64,000 nt of DNA from Elmis aenea (taxonomy: Eukaryota > Arthropoda > Insecta > Coleoptera > Elmidae): positions 13,912,544 to 13,976,543 of the forward strand of contig OX393582.1 of the NCBI GenBank assembly GCA_947652605.1, read 5' to 3'. The notes beneath the pieces are model-generated. The model was not told the DNA's origin, did no database searches, and worked only from the letters and a program-made list of their open reading frames with translations. Shown here one piece after another: positions 34,801-46,514 of the stretch. The first letter of the stretch is position 1, and each line of letters begins with the position of its first letter. A program made the position numbers and the translations under genes.

Positions 34801-35680
34801 TTTTCCTTACGGACGCTATATCTAATTTTAACGCCAATTTGTAGAGCATTTGTTTCTGAATTCGACAATGTATAGCACTTGGGACTTTTTTGAAACAATT
34901 GTTAAAAATGGTAAAAACAAATATTTTATTTGGTATCCATTTTATTTAAAACAAATCCTAATCGGCATGGTAAATAATTGTCTTTGTCCCTTTTTCCTTG
35001 GAAGCACGTAAGTAAACCGCATGAAATTACTATTAAAGGGATTTAATTAAAAAAATCGGTATTAATAAATATGTTAGGAATGCATTAAATTGTTCACTTA
35101 TTAGCAAATATTTTTAGAATATTTTCTTTGGTTAAATAATAAATTTCTCTAAAATGTGTATTTAATCCTTATTTGTAACAAAATTTTCGTAATCAAATAA
35201 TATGTGTTCATAGTTTACAAAAAACGTCCAGAAATCTGTTGACGCTTTTTGATTTTCGTCCGTGTTCGGAATCATCCCTAATCTAAGGGGTTGTTTGCTT
35301 TTAAACATTTGATTTACATGTCTAACTCATTTTAAATTATTCTCTGCTAAACAAACATTTTTTAAATTCTAAAACTTCCATAATCTTAGCTTTTACCGAA
35401 GATGTTTTATTTGGGTCTCAATAATCTCTTACGTATAGGTATGTAATACCCTATCTCAAAATGACGTACACTTTTCCCTTTAAAATTTTTAATTTGTCTT
35501 TTAGTCGAAAATGAATTTAGCTAAATTAAATCTAACCTGGTCCTTCAATTTCTATCTAATAATAATTTCGATGGTGTTACCCCCTGGTACCATGAATATT
35601 TGACCTATAAAGGTGCATTTATATTATCGTCGCGTAAGCGGAGCGTCTCCGTCACGTAATGTCTCAGACAATAGTTATTT
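34801..35680. other. No feature seen
   Basis: AT-rich, possibly the interior of the element starting at 34481. No coding frame. Confidence 0.35.
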
Positions 35681-35783
35681 ACACAACAAGTGAGCAAAGT
35701 ACTTCTTTTCTCGTGAGACTGCCAATTGCACGGCACGGGCACGGCAGTTGAGCGAGAAAAGGTACTTTGCTCACGAGTTGTGT
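35681..35783. mobile_element. 103-bp hairpin MITE
   Basis: The left arm ACACAACAAGTGAGCAAAGT and TTTTCTCG...GACTGCC (35681-35723) pairs with GGCAGTTGAGCGAGAAAAGG and TACTTTGCTCACGAGTTGTGT (35742-35783), around a GC-rich loop GCACGGCACGGGC. Mismatches are few. No coding capacity. Confidence 0.75.
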
Positions 35784-36009
35784 ATTACATTTTTCTCACA
35801 ACCGTAAAAAATGCGATTTAAACATTAAAAGCAAAACGTCTACATTAAATATAACCTTAAAATGTCAGTTGTGTATTTGACACGAATGATAATTGCTACA
35901 CTACCGATAAGAGTCAACTCTTAAATGTCACCTCGAAAAAAAAAAAAGAACATCAACACAGGATAACTCCCATCTATTAGTAGGCAGTGAACATGTAAAA
36001 TGATTTTTG

Positions 36010-36445
36010 CTTATTTAAAGAAAAACTACAAAAGTGAAGCATAACAACCCTCATATCATTGAAACGAGAAAAAAATAACCTTTTTAATAAGACCATAGCC
36101 AACTATGACTTCCATTTAAAAAAATGCAAGTTTGTGCTATAACTCGGAAATCGAGAGTGCTATGAAAATTCCGCTAACATATTTAAAATCTACGTAAAAA
36201 CATCTATAACAGCCAATTTTTATTTTGGTTCTAACTCATATGGTTACAGAATTATGCAAGTTTAAAAAAAATCGAACTTTTTCAGTTTTTTCAAAATATT
36301 TCAAAAAGTTGATGACGTAGGTCAAATTTGAAAATGGCATCAGATTTCCCTTTAAATTCTGCACAAATTTGCTAATTTAAACGTTTCTGTATCTCTAATA
36401 TTAACGGAGTTACCCATACAACAGGTTATAAAAATGGGCACCCTG
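36010..36445. mobile_element. Partial foldback relative, right half
   Basis: Contains ACCATAGCCAACTATGACTT and CCATTTAAAAAAATGCAAG, ending GGGCACCCTG-TA. These words and their order match the right halves at 29060-29618 and 50565-51722, though with more divergence. Confidence 0.55.
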
Positions 36446-37812
36446 TATAAAGCTATTCCGCCGGCGGACATTAGCCACTTCTATTATTAATACTGACCAT
36501 TTATTTAAAATACTGATGGAAAATGTTTAAAAATACTGACCCAATAAATTGCCTATTTTGAAATCAAAATTAAGTTTTGAACCCTTCATAAGTACTTGAT
36601 CGACTATAAACCTTAATACTACTACTTTAAACAAATTCATTCAAATTTATGTTAAATTACTAAATAAAACCGCACCAGTACCTTCAATTTGTTTTTAAAT
36701 TTTATGATGAAAGCTCTACAACGTTTTGTATGCAAATACGATTATCTCAATTATTATTTGGGACAATAACATTTACATATTTTTATTGTTATACGTTTTG
36801 AGGTAATTAGGAGCCCTATTTAAAAACCCATAAAACACCATATGGGTCTCATAAGGTCCATCCGGTAGTTCGTTGCTAACAAAACTGTCGGTACGGCGAG
36901 GGCTAAACTGAATTTATGGTTGCGGACTGACATAAATTTCTTTGCACGTGTAAGTACATAATTTTCCAAATTCCAACATTTATTAGTACTTAAGCTGTCT
37001 AAAATAATAGAAAGAGTGTAAAGTTAAAAAATGGCCCGAAACTTAACGACGCCCTAACGTTTTAAAACGATTACATCATTAAATTTACTTAAATATGTGT
37101 AAATATGATAATAAAGCTCAAATTTTTAACATTAATCGTTCGTAAATCATTCCGTGGTGCATACATTTTATAAATAAACAAGTTTGAATAATATTTTTGC
37201 AGCGTAACCCGGCAGGCGTTAAATATTCGAAGATACGTCTCTTCCAGAGCGTAAAATACCTGTAAAATTAGGAAATACTGTTATATACTTGAGATAATTC
37301 CTAAAACTTATCATTTGCGGTTAATAAATTACATTAAATTAAAATTCAACATGAACGAAATTTTACTGATTGTTAAAATAAGTTTTTGCAAATTTAATTA
37401 CCGTGACCACACCTAATAATATTTTTATTGTGTGTTCATACATTTTACATTTGTTTTTACTGCATTATTTATAGTTATTATATTACAAAACTACATTTTT
37501 TAAATAGCTACATGCAAACAGTGGTTGTTAACGTTTAAACTTTTACGCACTGCTTTCTTATCAGGATACTGATTCACAAAAACTATACAATTCGTGTAGA
37601 AAAAATGCGTGTTTCTCACAATTTAAAAAAAAATAATCCTATTTATCATAGTTTGCATTTCTTGCACGAGATGTCATGAATATAAGAATTTTTTTGAGTG
37701 GTATTAGATAGGATAATTTGCGAAATTGTCCAAATTATCCAGTTTAAAGTTTCACAAAAAAAAAAATGCAATATTTTCTGTGGTATGATTTTTAAACTGC
37801 AAAGGTCCACAA
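36446..37812. other. No feature seen
   Basis: AT-rich sequence without recognised repeats or genes. A short GCCGGCGGACATTAG near 36460 vaguely recalls the 34374 terminus. Confidence 0.4.
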
Positions 37813-37941
37813 ACACCGGCGCGATCTCGAAGCGGGCGCGGGCGCGGTCGCGGTCACGATAATTGGTAACCATGTTTACTTACTTACGTAACCAGGTTAC
37901 TAATTATCGTGACCGCGACCGCGTCGAGATCGCGCCGGTGT
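37813..37941. mobile_element. GC-rich foldback MITE (129 bp)
   Basis: The left arm ACACCGGCGCGATCTCGA (37813-37830) and GGTCGCGGTCACGATAATT pairs exactly with AATTATCGTGACCGCGACC and TCGAGATCGCGCCGGTGT (to 37941). Between the two paired blocks the left arm has an extra 12 bases (AGCGGGCGCGGG-like). The loop is ATGTTTACTTACTTACGTAACC-like sequence. It is strongly GC-rich compared with its surroundings. No target duplication is evident. Confidence 0.8.
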
Positions 37942-37966
37942 GAGTTGACCTTTATTACTTATTATA

Positions 37967-38115
37967 CAGGGTTGCGCAAAAGTATGGAAACAGACAAATA
38001 TCTGGAATACCATTGCAGATATAACAATGAAATTTCGTATCCAAGTGTTATGATATTTTTCGGATTCGTTGAAAATATTAAGGTTGCGATACGACTTCCG
38101 GTTCAACCGGAAACG
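37967..38115 (+). mobile_element. CAGGG-type element, left end
   Basis: TA-CAGGGTTGCGCAAAAGTATG starts it. CGACTTCCGGTTCAACCGGAA (38092-38112) matches the palindromic block of several other copies. The right end was not found. An overlapping plus-strand frame (37909-38172) is not recognisable. Confidence 0.5.
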
Positions 38116-38469
38116 GGCATAAACTTTGAAATTTTAAAAACACTGTATCAAGCAACTGTGTTTAATGAATAAACAAAGTTTCAAGCAAGCGATTGTTTCT
38201 CAATTAAAAAAGCCGAATAGTTTGAAGTCGGATAAAAATGTTAGAAATATTTAACCCTTGGAGCCGAGTTTAAAAATTCTCGACACAGGTTGTCCCTCTA
38301 ATATTAATCGCTTTAAAATCTTGCTAACAGTTTAAAGCCAAAATTGTGACAAATTTGAAGCAGATTTCAAATCTGTTTCAAATTTTAAATAAACTAAATC
38401 GTTTCAATAATATAAGGACGCTTTTTTTAAATTAAATATTGCGTATTTTTATGTTATAGAATATGACAA

Positions 38470-38515
38470 TTATTACTTATAATTCAGAAAGTTGGACACT
38501 AACAAGATCGACATC
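38470..38515 (+). mobile_element. RTE family A scrap
   Basis: ATTCAGAAAGTTGGACACTAAC matches 4420-4443 of the main relic (SETWTL). It is cut off by the RNase H fragment. The element resumes at 39305. Confidence 0.5.
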
Positions 38516-38526
38516 CGACATTAAAT

Positions 38527-39245
38527 ATGTTCTCGGATAGAATAAACAGGACGCTAGCCATTGAGAAAACCTTTGGAATCATAATTCCAACACGGGACCA
38601 ATGGCAGCGTCATGAAATAGAGCTTAATGGCCTAGTCTGGCATACGGACGGGTCAAAAACGCAAAATGGAACAGGCTGCGGAATATGGGGAGCAGCACAA
38701 CTGAGACAAGGCAAATCTGTAAGCCTTGGACAGTGTGTAACCATATTTCAAGCCGAGGTGTATGCTATGCACTTATGTGCAGAAACTATTAGAAAGAGAT
38801 TTTGATAATTAAAGAATCTTCATAGTGTCCGACAGCCAAGCAGCGTTAAAAGCTCTTGGCTCGTCGGAAGTAAACTCATGACTTGTTCTGAACTGCAACA
38901 AGCACTCAACGTGCTAGGATAATGTTAAACTGGTATGGTGCCCAGGGCACACTAATATACCTACCAGGGAACGAGAAGGCAGATCGCCTAGCCAAAATTG
39001 GCAGCGAGACACCTTTCTTCGGACCAGAACCCGCAGTTGGTACATCCTATGGAACAGCTAAGCGGTGTCTTAATGACATATCAATACCAGGGCATAATGC
39101 TCATTGGAAAAAAGTTGCAGGACAAGCCCATTCTCTTTACATAATATGCCAGTATGAAGGATTCACACCCTGCCGGCGTAGACTTCTAGGGATGGAAAAA
39201 ACCAACCAAGATGAGCTAAGAAAAACTCCCTTAAAGAAAATCCTG
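38527..39245 (+). pseudogene. Retrotransposon RNase H domain, I/R1-like
   Basis: A first frame (38527-38805) has the RNase H core: VWHTDGSKT with catalytic Asp41, GTGCGIWG, and TIFQAEVYAMHLCAET with catalytic Glu77. A shifted frame at 38824-38870 gives VSDSQAALKALG with the third catalytic Asp. A further frame (38922-39248) reads IYLPGNEKADRLAKIGSE, FGPEPAVGTSYGTAKRCLND and a C-terminal LYIICQYEGFTPCRRRLLGM. The element type normally uses this domain to remove RNA after cDNA synthesis. Two frameshifts make it dead; the usual HSG around the catalytic His is lost from LPGN. RTE sequence on both sides suggests insertion into family A. Confidence 0.8.
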
Positions 39246-39304
39246 TAGTTTTTCCAAAACACAGGACTTCTTTAAGGGGTACAATAGACCAATAGATCGC
39301 AGTA

Positions 39305-39640
39305 CAGGGACCCGAAAAAAAACGCCTAGAAATAAAAGACATTAAAAAAGATGCAGAAAAACCAATTAAGATAGCTGGAACATCTACTTAGCATGTCAAA
39401 AAGCAGGTACGAAAAAATGGGATAAGAAACGAAGTTTGAAAAAAAAAGGAGTAGAGGAAGACCAAGAACAAAATGGGAAAAAGAAGTGAGACACAGGCTA
39501 AAAAAAAGTGAGTCAGTTGAAGAGATGTGACACAGTTAGCCAATGACAGACAAAGATGGAGAAACATAATCACAAACTAGAAAAAATACCTCAACATCAT
39601 AACGTACAAGAGGATCTGATTAAGAAGAAGAAGAAGAATG
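39305..39640 (+). mobile_element. RTE family A 3' end
   Basis: AAATAAAAGACATTAAAAAAG, then ACCAATTAAGATAGCTGGAAC and GGAGTAGAGGAAGACCAAG match 4540-4840 of the main copy. It ends GATTAAGAAGAAGAAGAAGAA, the clearest example of the family's tandem AAG tail. The reading frame is broken throughout. Confidence 0.8.
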
Positions 39641-40180
39641 AAAAAATCAAAGGGTGTTTTTTTTTTATTGGTAACTTTCTTATTTGTTATGTACGCCAAC
39701 TTGAATTTTTGCACCATTAATTTTGAATACATCCAAATCTCAAATTATAGTTTTTGATTACATTATCTTCAATTTTGTATTAATTTTAGACTTTGTCGTG
39801 TTTTTGCCATTAGGTACTTTCTAAGAGAATAACACCTAACACAAGATAAATTGCAACTGACAAATAAACACAGACAAGTTTTATCCTTAGTTGCAAAACG
39901 TCACTCAGTTAAGATTTGTGCATATAACTTAACTAACAAGCAATTTTTCTAAGTTTTTCATGAAAGTGTGTTAATTATTAAATAATTTGAATTTAAAATA
40001 CTACAAATTTGACCACTATTTAACAGATAAATTGAATACAAACGTAATTGTTCTGCAATAATAATTGAAATTGATTAAAAATTAATCAAATTCTCTTTCA
40101 AAACTTTTAAAACTTGTCTAAGAAAGATAATATCTAATTGTTCTTTAGACAAAATAACACCATTTTTAAATAAACCTATA
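39641..40180. other. No feature seen
   Basis: AT-rich; no recognised repeats. Confidence 0.4.
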
Positions 40181-40440
40181 CAGGATGTTTGGAATTCAAG
40201 TTTAAGCGTGGGGATCTCGTTTGTTATAATAGCCAGAGCATAGTTTAAATTTGGCTAGGTTGCTAAATTCGGTGCTCAATAATAACCCGAATAGAAATTG
40301 AAAATGTTTCAAACGGCTTCCGAAAAAATTGGGAAAAACCAGTAAATACGAATTTATTACGATAACAAGTATCAGACTTTCAAAATTTTTAGTTTGTTGA
40401 TTGATTGTCAATAGAAACAACATAAACTACAACGATCTGC
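40181..40440 (+). mobile_element. CAGGG-type element, left end
   Basis: After TA: CAGGATGTTTGGAATTCAAG, then GTGGGGATCTCGTTTGTTAT. The order matches other family members. The right end is unseen. Confidence 0.5.
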
Positions 40441-41470
40441 CTATACCGGATTTACCTATATTGGTTGTTGTCTAAAACGCATTTTTTCAAATTAGACAAT
40501 GAATGTAGAAGTAAAATACCATTTGTGATATATCAATAAATTCAGAAAAAAACATTTTATTTGATTATGTATAAATAAGAAAATATTCCCTTGTCAACTA
40601 TGTGAAAATAAATACAAGTCACTTAAAAAGTAATAATATTACTATCTAAAAATAAAACTTTACAAAAAAATTTTGCACCTTTAAACTAAGAATTAAAAGT
40701 TCAAAAAAATCTTTGAAAATTTTAAAACTAATAAATGAAAACGTTACAGCAAAAACACATCAATAAACATTTCACATTTTTCAAGTACTTACGAACACGG
40801 TAGCAGACATTGAAATCTTTTTAGATATTATACAATCAGCTTGTGTATTCATGTCGTAAGTCATGTAATTGGAACCTTGTTCATTAGTCTCTATCCTCAT
40901 ATTAACATAAACCGCATTAAAATTCAACCTCATACGGTAACATGGATTTCTGTAAAGTACCCTCTTGTAAAAATGTCAACATGTAGCATTACACTTTGTG
41001 AGGAGTTAATAGGATCAACAAAAAAAGTTGGACAAAAGGTTAACGTGCCAGTGTACTCGCTCGCGTGCTTATTGTTATTCTCTTGTTTAAACGTAATAGT
41101 GGTAAAGTGTTTTTTAATGTTGCTGATATTATGATGTGATATTTCGATAGGACCTCATTTTTTTTTAGCATAATAATCGCAATGTCTTTAAATTACTAAT
41201 CATAATTGGCCTTGTTCTTGTGACACTTATTTAGCAACTTGGTAAACAATTTTAGATTATTCAATAACATTTTTTCTAATTTTATTTGTTGGTAGGTTGG
41301 TACCCTACTTGGTTTAAAAATAACAAATGTAGTTCATATACCTTATATTTGTTTAACTCGAGATATGTTGTAGATACTGTACGTTTTTTGTTAATATTTT
41401 CAAAGTTTTGAATTAAAACAGATAATTTAAATATTATAGTGCACAAAACCATAAATTGTATTTAATGATA
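40441..41470. other. No feature seen
   Basis: AT-rich. A 97-codon frame (40841-41134) has hydrophobic stretches but no recognisable domain and is treated as chance. Confidence 0.4.
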
Positions 41471-41472
41471 TA

Positions 41473-41803
41473 CAGGGTGTCCCAAATTCGAGTAAATGCA
41501 TGGGGATCTCGCTTATCTTAAGAGCTACGAGGTCGGTTAAATTAGGGCAAAGTTGCGAAATTAGATGCTCATCAAATATCTGCAAAGAAAATTTTCATAG
41601 CTGTCATAGTTCAAAAGTTATTCAAGAAAAACTGAAAAAATTGATTTTCCATTTTTTTTGTCCTATTTTCTACATTTTTTAAGATATCGACAATCTGGAA
41701 GCACTTCTCCATGGCAACTTCTTACGCTTTACATTTTGATAACATAAAATTTCCAACAACGTTTCGTCCCTTCAGTAACAACATCAACTTCATTTTTTTA
41801 AAT
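41473..41803 (+). mobile_element. CAGGGTGTCCC element, copy 1
   Basis: TA-CAGGGTGTCCCAAATTCGAG, GCATGGGGATCTCGCTTATC, ACGAGGTCGGTTAAATTAGG and GCAAAGTTGCGAAATTAGAT. It is nearly identical over about 330 bp to the copy at 63293-63626. It ends where the Jockey copy begins (TTTTTTTAAATAC junction). Confidence 0.8.
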
Positions 41804-43844
41804 ACTTCAGCAGCCAAAATTTTAAATTCAGCTTGTTATACGTTTAGCAATATTATGAGTGCTTACAAAACTAATAGTTCTATTGCAACAAATTTTAAAA
41901 AAGCCTCCAAAACTGATACTTAAAATGTTTGAAATTCGAAACCTAGTCAAAGAAAAAAGGAAAGCAAGAAGACGGTTTCAACAAACACGTCAACCTGCTG
42001 ATAAGACAATATTAAATAGTAAAACACAGCAGTTAAAACGTGAAATTTACAAATTGAAATTCGTTTCTCTGAATTCGTTTCTTACGAACTCAACAGCTGG
42101 GAAAGAAACTGACTACTAATTGTGGAAGGTCACAGAATAAAAAGGCCAATTATGTCAATACCGCCTATCAGAAATGGGCTTGTGAAGATCAACAAAAACG
42201 CCAAATCAAATACAAAATAATTTACACCAACGCACGTAGCAAATATTATATCAGAAGAAATTGCTCCAGTTACGCCGAAAGAAGTAGCTAACGAAATTAA
42301 AAATAATCTGAGCCCGAAAAAACACCGGGGTTTGATCTAATCACAGGACAGACTCTGAAACAACTGCCAAAAAAAGGAATTGTCATGCTAACACATATTT
42401 TTAATGCTGCGATTAGACTAAAATATGGTACAGGCAAATTGGAAAGTAGCAGAAGTAATTATGCTGCCAAAACCTGGTAAACCTCCACACGATGTCAAAT
42501 CATATAGGCCAATTTCTCTTTTGACTATAATATCAAAGTTGTTCGAAAAATTAATACTTAAACGATTAAAACCAACCATTCAGAATGCAACACTGATTTC
42601 TAATCATCAATTCGGATTCAGACCTAAACACTCAACAATAGATCAAGTACACCGTATTACCGATATAATAGAAAAAGCACTAAAAGAAAAGAACGTCTGT
42701 TCAGCCCTATTTCTTGTTGTCGCACAATCCTTCGACAAAGTGTGGCATGAAGGATTAATCTGCAATCTTAACAAAATATTGCCCTATCAATATGTAAAAA
42801 TCTTAACTTCCTACATTTATAATATACTTTTTAGAGTAAAACAAGGGCAAGCCTATTCGAAATTGAAATAAATACAAGCAGGAGTGCCACAGGGGAGTGT
42901 CCTTGGACCTGTCTTGTATCTACTCTACACCGGTGATATACCAAAACTGAATCAAATGAAATTAGCTACATTCGCGGACGATACAGCATTGCTGGCAACA
43001 GGTAAAACAGATATAATTCCACCCAAAAACTACAAACAGCTAGTGATACCATATACGAATGGACCAATAAGTGGAAAGTTAAACTAAATGAAACGAAATC
43101 AGTTCATATCAACTTTACAAATAAAAGATTGAGAAATTCTCCAGCAATAACAATCAATGAAACCATTGTCCCACACGCAAACACTGCAAAGTATCTTGGT
43201 ATGGATGCTAAATTAAGGTGGAAAGAACATATTAAGAAAAAAGAAAAGGAGTTTAAAATTAAAACCACACAATACAGATGGCTTATTGGTAAATATTCCA
43301 AACTGTCATTATACAACAAATTTTTGATTTACAAACAAATTGTTAGACCTACATGGTTATATGGAATACAACTATGAGGGTGTGCAAAAATTACAAATAT
43401 ACGTAAGATGCAAACTGTGCAAAATAAGGTGTTACATGAAATGTCTATTGCTCCCTGGTGTATCGGAAATGCCGACCTTCATCGAGACTTTGGCATCTTA
43501 ACCGTTGAAGAAGAAATCAAAAGATTTGCAAAGAAGCATGAAGTCAGGCTTCAACTACACGAAAATGCAGAAGTTCTCCAGCTGCTACACAACCAGAACC
43601 TATGTCGAAGACTGAAGAGAACCAAACCGTTCGAACTTTCCAAGTGATTTGTGCAAAAGCAGAGCATTGTGCAAGTGTTAGTATATATATTTCTCTAAGG
43701 TTTTAATTTTGTGTTATTGTATGCTAAGCAAAGTGGAAATTATTTGAGGAATTTTAATAGATAAATTTATTAAGAATTCTATTTAATTGTAGTGCCCACA
43801 TTTCTTCCCAACTGACTTATAATAATAATAATAATAATAATAAT
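41804..43844 (+). pseudogene. Jockey-like ORF2, longest copy
   Basis: Broken frames give, in order: a pre-RT region (SAAKILNSACYTFSNIMSAY; EIRNLVKEKRKARRRFQQTR, 41810-42010); KETDY...LWKV; TPGFDLITGQTLKQLPKKG (42330); WKVAEVIMLPKPGKPPHDV and SYRPISLL (42440-42520); QFGFRPKHSTIDQVHR (42610); LFLVVAQSFDKVWHEGL (42705-42755); VPQGSVLGPVLYLLYTGD (42884); TFADDTALLATGK (42970); and a C-terminal part to 43647. The first catalytic Asp is replaced by Val (GTT at about 42717), while FADD is kept. The endonuclease is absent and at least four frameshifts are present. A 3' UTR leads to a (TAA)n tail. Confidence 0.85.
43818..43844 (+). repeat. (TAA)n tail of the Jockey copy
   Basis: About nine TAA units end the element. 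The same kind of simple tail closes the CR1-like fragment at 7255. Confidence 0.85.
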
Positions 43845-44307
43845 AGAGTAATATTACCACTCTACTACAGATCATTGAGTTATACCAACAAACTAAATTG
43901 GAAGTCAAAATGATACTGAAAGAATACACAAATCTTTTACGATCAAATCTAGACAAAGAGTTACCACATTGACTTTGACGTACTTTATACTCCAGCGCGC
44001 CCGCTTGGTGTTTAATAGAATTAAACTAGTAGGCTTTGCGAATATTTCGAAAGTTTGTAAAATAAAAATTAAATATACACAACAGCTAAATACTAATACT
44101 ATAAAACGTTCATTTTTTATTGCTCTGTAAATTAGTGGAATATAAATTGATTTAAATTATACGCGCGATTTTTACATTATTAAATGATCCCATAAATAAT
44201 TTTTTATGACTGTTTAATGTTTATAAACGCCGCTTTTATTGAACGGTTCATGTTGCCATACAATTATGCTCCGACTGCAATTACACGAAACTATTAAAGT
44301 CATTAAT
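43845..44307. other. No feature seen
   Basis: AT-rich sequence, possibly single-copy host DNA. Confidence 0.35.
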
Positions 44308-44430
44308 AACATAACAGTTTTACAGCAACATTAGAAAGACCGCAATATAACTTTCACTTTCGAGCAGAACTTAATAAACCTAAAATAACAAGACGCGTTA
44401 AATTATTAAATTTCGAAAAAAAAAATTGCA
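44308..44430 (+). repeat. Left direct repeat of the 44-48 kb block
   Basis: ACATAACAGTTTTACAGCAAC, GCAATATAACTTTCACTTTC and GCGCGTTAAATTATTAAATT-like words recur at 47948-48091. The right copy has about 30 extra bases between two AAG words; this copy has lost them. The repeats bound a block that starts with an RT scrap and ends with an RTE family B 3' end. Confidence 0.75.
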
Positions 44431-44475
44431 ATTACACTTGGAAAAAGCATTCGATAGAATCAAAAGTAAAGACTA
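44431..44475 (+). pseudogene. RTE-type RT scrap
   Basis: Reads LHLEKAFDRIKSKDYGG, the first catalytic RT block of RTE-like elements, in about 15 codons. It lies immediately inside the left direct repeat and may be the 5' remainder of the family B copy ending at 47945. Confidence 0.5.
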
Positions 44476-44477
44476 TG

Positions 44478-45120
44478 GAGGGGCTCAAGATCTTTTTGTC
44501 TAAGCGAGATATTTAACATTTTTGATATCTTTTTTAATACTGGAAATATAGCCAACACCATTTATGGCACTTTTCAAAAATGTTAAATATCTCGCTTAAA
44601 CGAAAAGACATTTTTTGTGTGGTTTTTTGTCCTTAATAAGATAGCTATATTCAATTTTTTTTTACTCATACAAATATTGATATATTACACCTAACTTTTT
44701 TATTTTAAATACAACCATAGTTGGCTTTGACATAAATCGAAAGCTTATTTTTGCGCTTTTCAAAAATATGTAATTTGCTTATAGTTGCCATTTAAAATAA
44801 GAAAGTTAGGTGTAATACATCAATATTCGCATGAGTAAAAAAAAAATAAATATCGCTATCTTATTAAGGACAAAAAACTATGCCAAAAATGTCGTTAAAG
44901 TTTTTCTCTATCTTTTCGTTTAAGCGAGATATTTAACATTTTTGAAAATTGCAAAAAATCAGTTTTTGGCTATATTTCAAAAATTAAAAAAGATATCAAA
45001 AATCTGTTTACGGCAATGAATTTCTCTCGAAAAAATAAATCAAGACTACCTACTTAGTTTTTTTCTATCGCTGATAATAACCGAGATACCCTGTATGGGC
45101 ATCGAAAATAGGCCACCCTG
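44478..45120. mobile_element. Foldback element of the CAGGG group
   Basis: Ends CATCGAAAATAGGCCACCCTG-TA. Central arms of about 165 bp face each other: GTTAAATATCTCGCTTAAACG, TTTTGTCCTTAATAAGATAG and ATTACACCTAACTTT at 44583-44700, against their complements at 44800-44945. The word AAGCGAGATATTTAACATTTTT occurs twice more outside. No coding capacity. Confidence 0.7.
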
Positions 45121-45126
45121 TACATA

Positions 45127-45862
45127 CTTCAAGACTGATTATGTACAGTGACCAATGTGGAAGACAAATAGAAATGTTAAGATGTCAGTTCTTGGCAAAT
45201 ACATGCTGGAACAAAAAATAAACAATTTAAAACTAATTGATCACAAATATATGGTATCTGGACACTCACACCAGGGGCCGAGATTTTGGCGTAACTGAGA
45301 AATGTAAAAAAAGGAGTAAATTAATGACATCTATATACCTGATTCTTGGATACAACTTATCAAAAACTCAAGAAAGAAAACCCTATTTTTTATTATTGAA
45401 ATAAATGCAGAAGACTTTATAATCACCGACTGGAAAAAAAATATAACAAACAGAAAACATACAATAGAGAAACAACCTCTCAGTTGGTTACGAATGCAGT
45501 GCTTGATGTACTCTGCTGATAAACCCTACGTATTCTTCTTCAAGGAATCAAACAACGACGCCGTTCTTTACCAAACAATCAATGTCAAAAAACGTAACCC
45601 CAGAGAAAATGTACTTGAACTTCCGCTTTTATATTCTAATGGGAGAAAAACTGATACCAAAAAACTAAGGGATCTATCTAAAGGATTTACTTCCATACAT
45701 ACATACATTCATCACGAATTTTATATTAATTTACAAAAAGTAATTGGGCAGTACGAGAACAACGATGAACAGGATGATGAAATTATGGAATTGAGATGCA
45801 TTGAAGAGGGTGAAAATATACAACTGTTACTTGAAAAGGAAGGCAAGTTAGTCATGGCGTAG
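45127..45862 (+). pseudogene. Unclassified mobile-type gene (SDQCG...DKPYVFF)
   Basis: After decayed codons (LIMYSDQCGRQIEM at 45135; IDHKYMVSGHS at 45235), a frame stays open for about 545 bases (45318-45862). It reads IYIPDSWIQLIKNSRKK, ADKPYVFFFKESNNDAVLYQ, NVKKRNPRENVLELPLLYSN and ending EEGENIQLLLEKEGKL. I know such strings from multi-copy uncharacterised insect proteins with a SDxCGGQNRN motif but cannot name the superfamily. The last codons (MA-stop) are supplied by the hAT-like element starting near 45853; the original C-terminus is separated and probably continues near 46515. Confidence 0.55.
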
Positions 45863-46514
45863 CTAGAGTTTGTGCCGCCCGGGGCGGTCCTTGAATTTGG
45901 CGCCCCTATAAATAAGGGTTGCTAACTTTTGATTTTTCCAAAATCAAGCAGAGATCTACACAAAAAAGTGGGGGCGAAGGGTATCAAAATGCGCCGCAGG
46001 CGATTTTTTTAAATTTTAGACGTTCAAACGTGTTTTAATGCAAAGTTAGATAATGTAGAATACTTTACCATCTTCCAAAATTACAGTTTAACAGTAGAAC
46101 GTTTTCTGATTTTTATTTTCTTTAATCAGATCGCCCCCACTCCCACGAAATATTTTTTAATAAGGGTGAAAAATCCCTATTACAATAGTCATAATTTTAT
46201 TGAATGGTTGGTAGCTTATCATAAATTGTATTAGGTACTTGGAATTTCTGTCGTTACAAGGGGGCGGGTTTTCAGTGAAGCAAGGTCAAGTAGCCCGTTT
46301 TATCTTCTAACTTCGATAAGGATACTTTTTTTAATTGAATTTTTATGAATTTAATAGCGCCAGCGCCGGTACTGATTATTATATCTACTGATCCTTCATT
46401 ACCCCGAGATTTTCATTTTTACCCCATTTGGGTAGACTAAAAGTGCCGCCCCAGAAAAAGTGCCGCCCGAGATGGACCGCCCCCCAGCCCCCCCCCCTTG
46501 CTACGCTACTGCAT
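45853..46514. mobile_element. hAT-like non-autonomous element
   Basis: Left end CATGGCGTAGCTAGAGTTTG followed by GCCGCCCGGGGCGGTCC. Right end, inverted, CAGTAGCGTAGCAAGGGGGG followed by GGGGGGCGGTCCATC and GGGCGGCAC. The CAGTGGCGTAGC-like start is usual for hAT elements. No clean 8-bp duplication could be read. It interrupts the gene on its left. Confidence 0.65.

Noticed and set aside
40841..41134. 97-codon hydrophobic frame as a membrane protein
   Set aside because: AT-rich DNA gives such frames by chance; no family resemblance.
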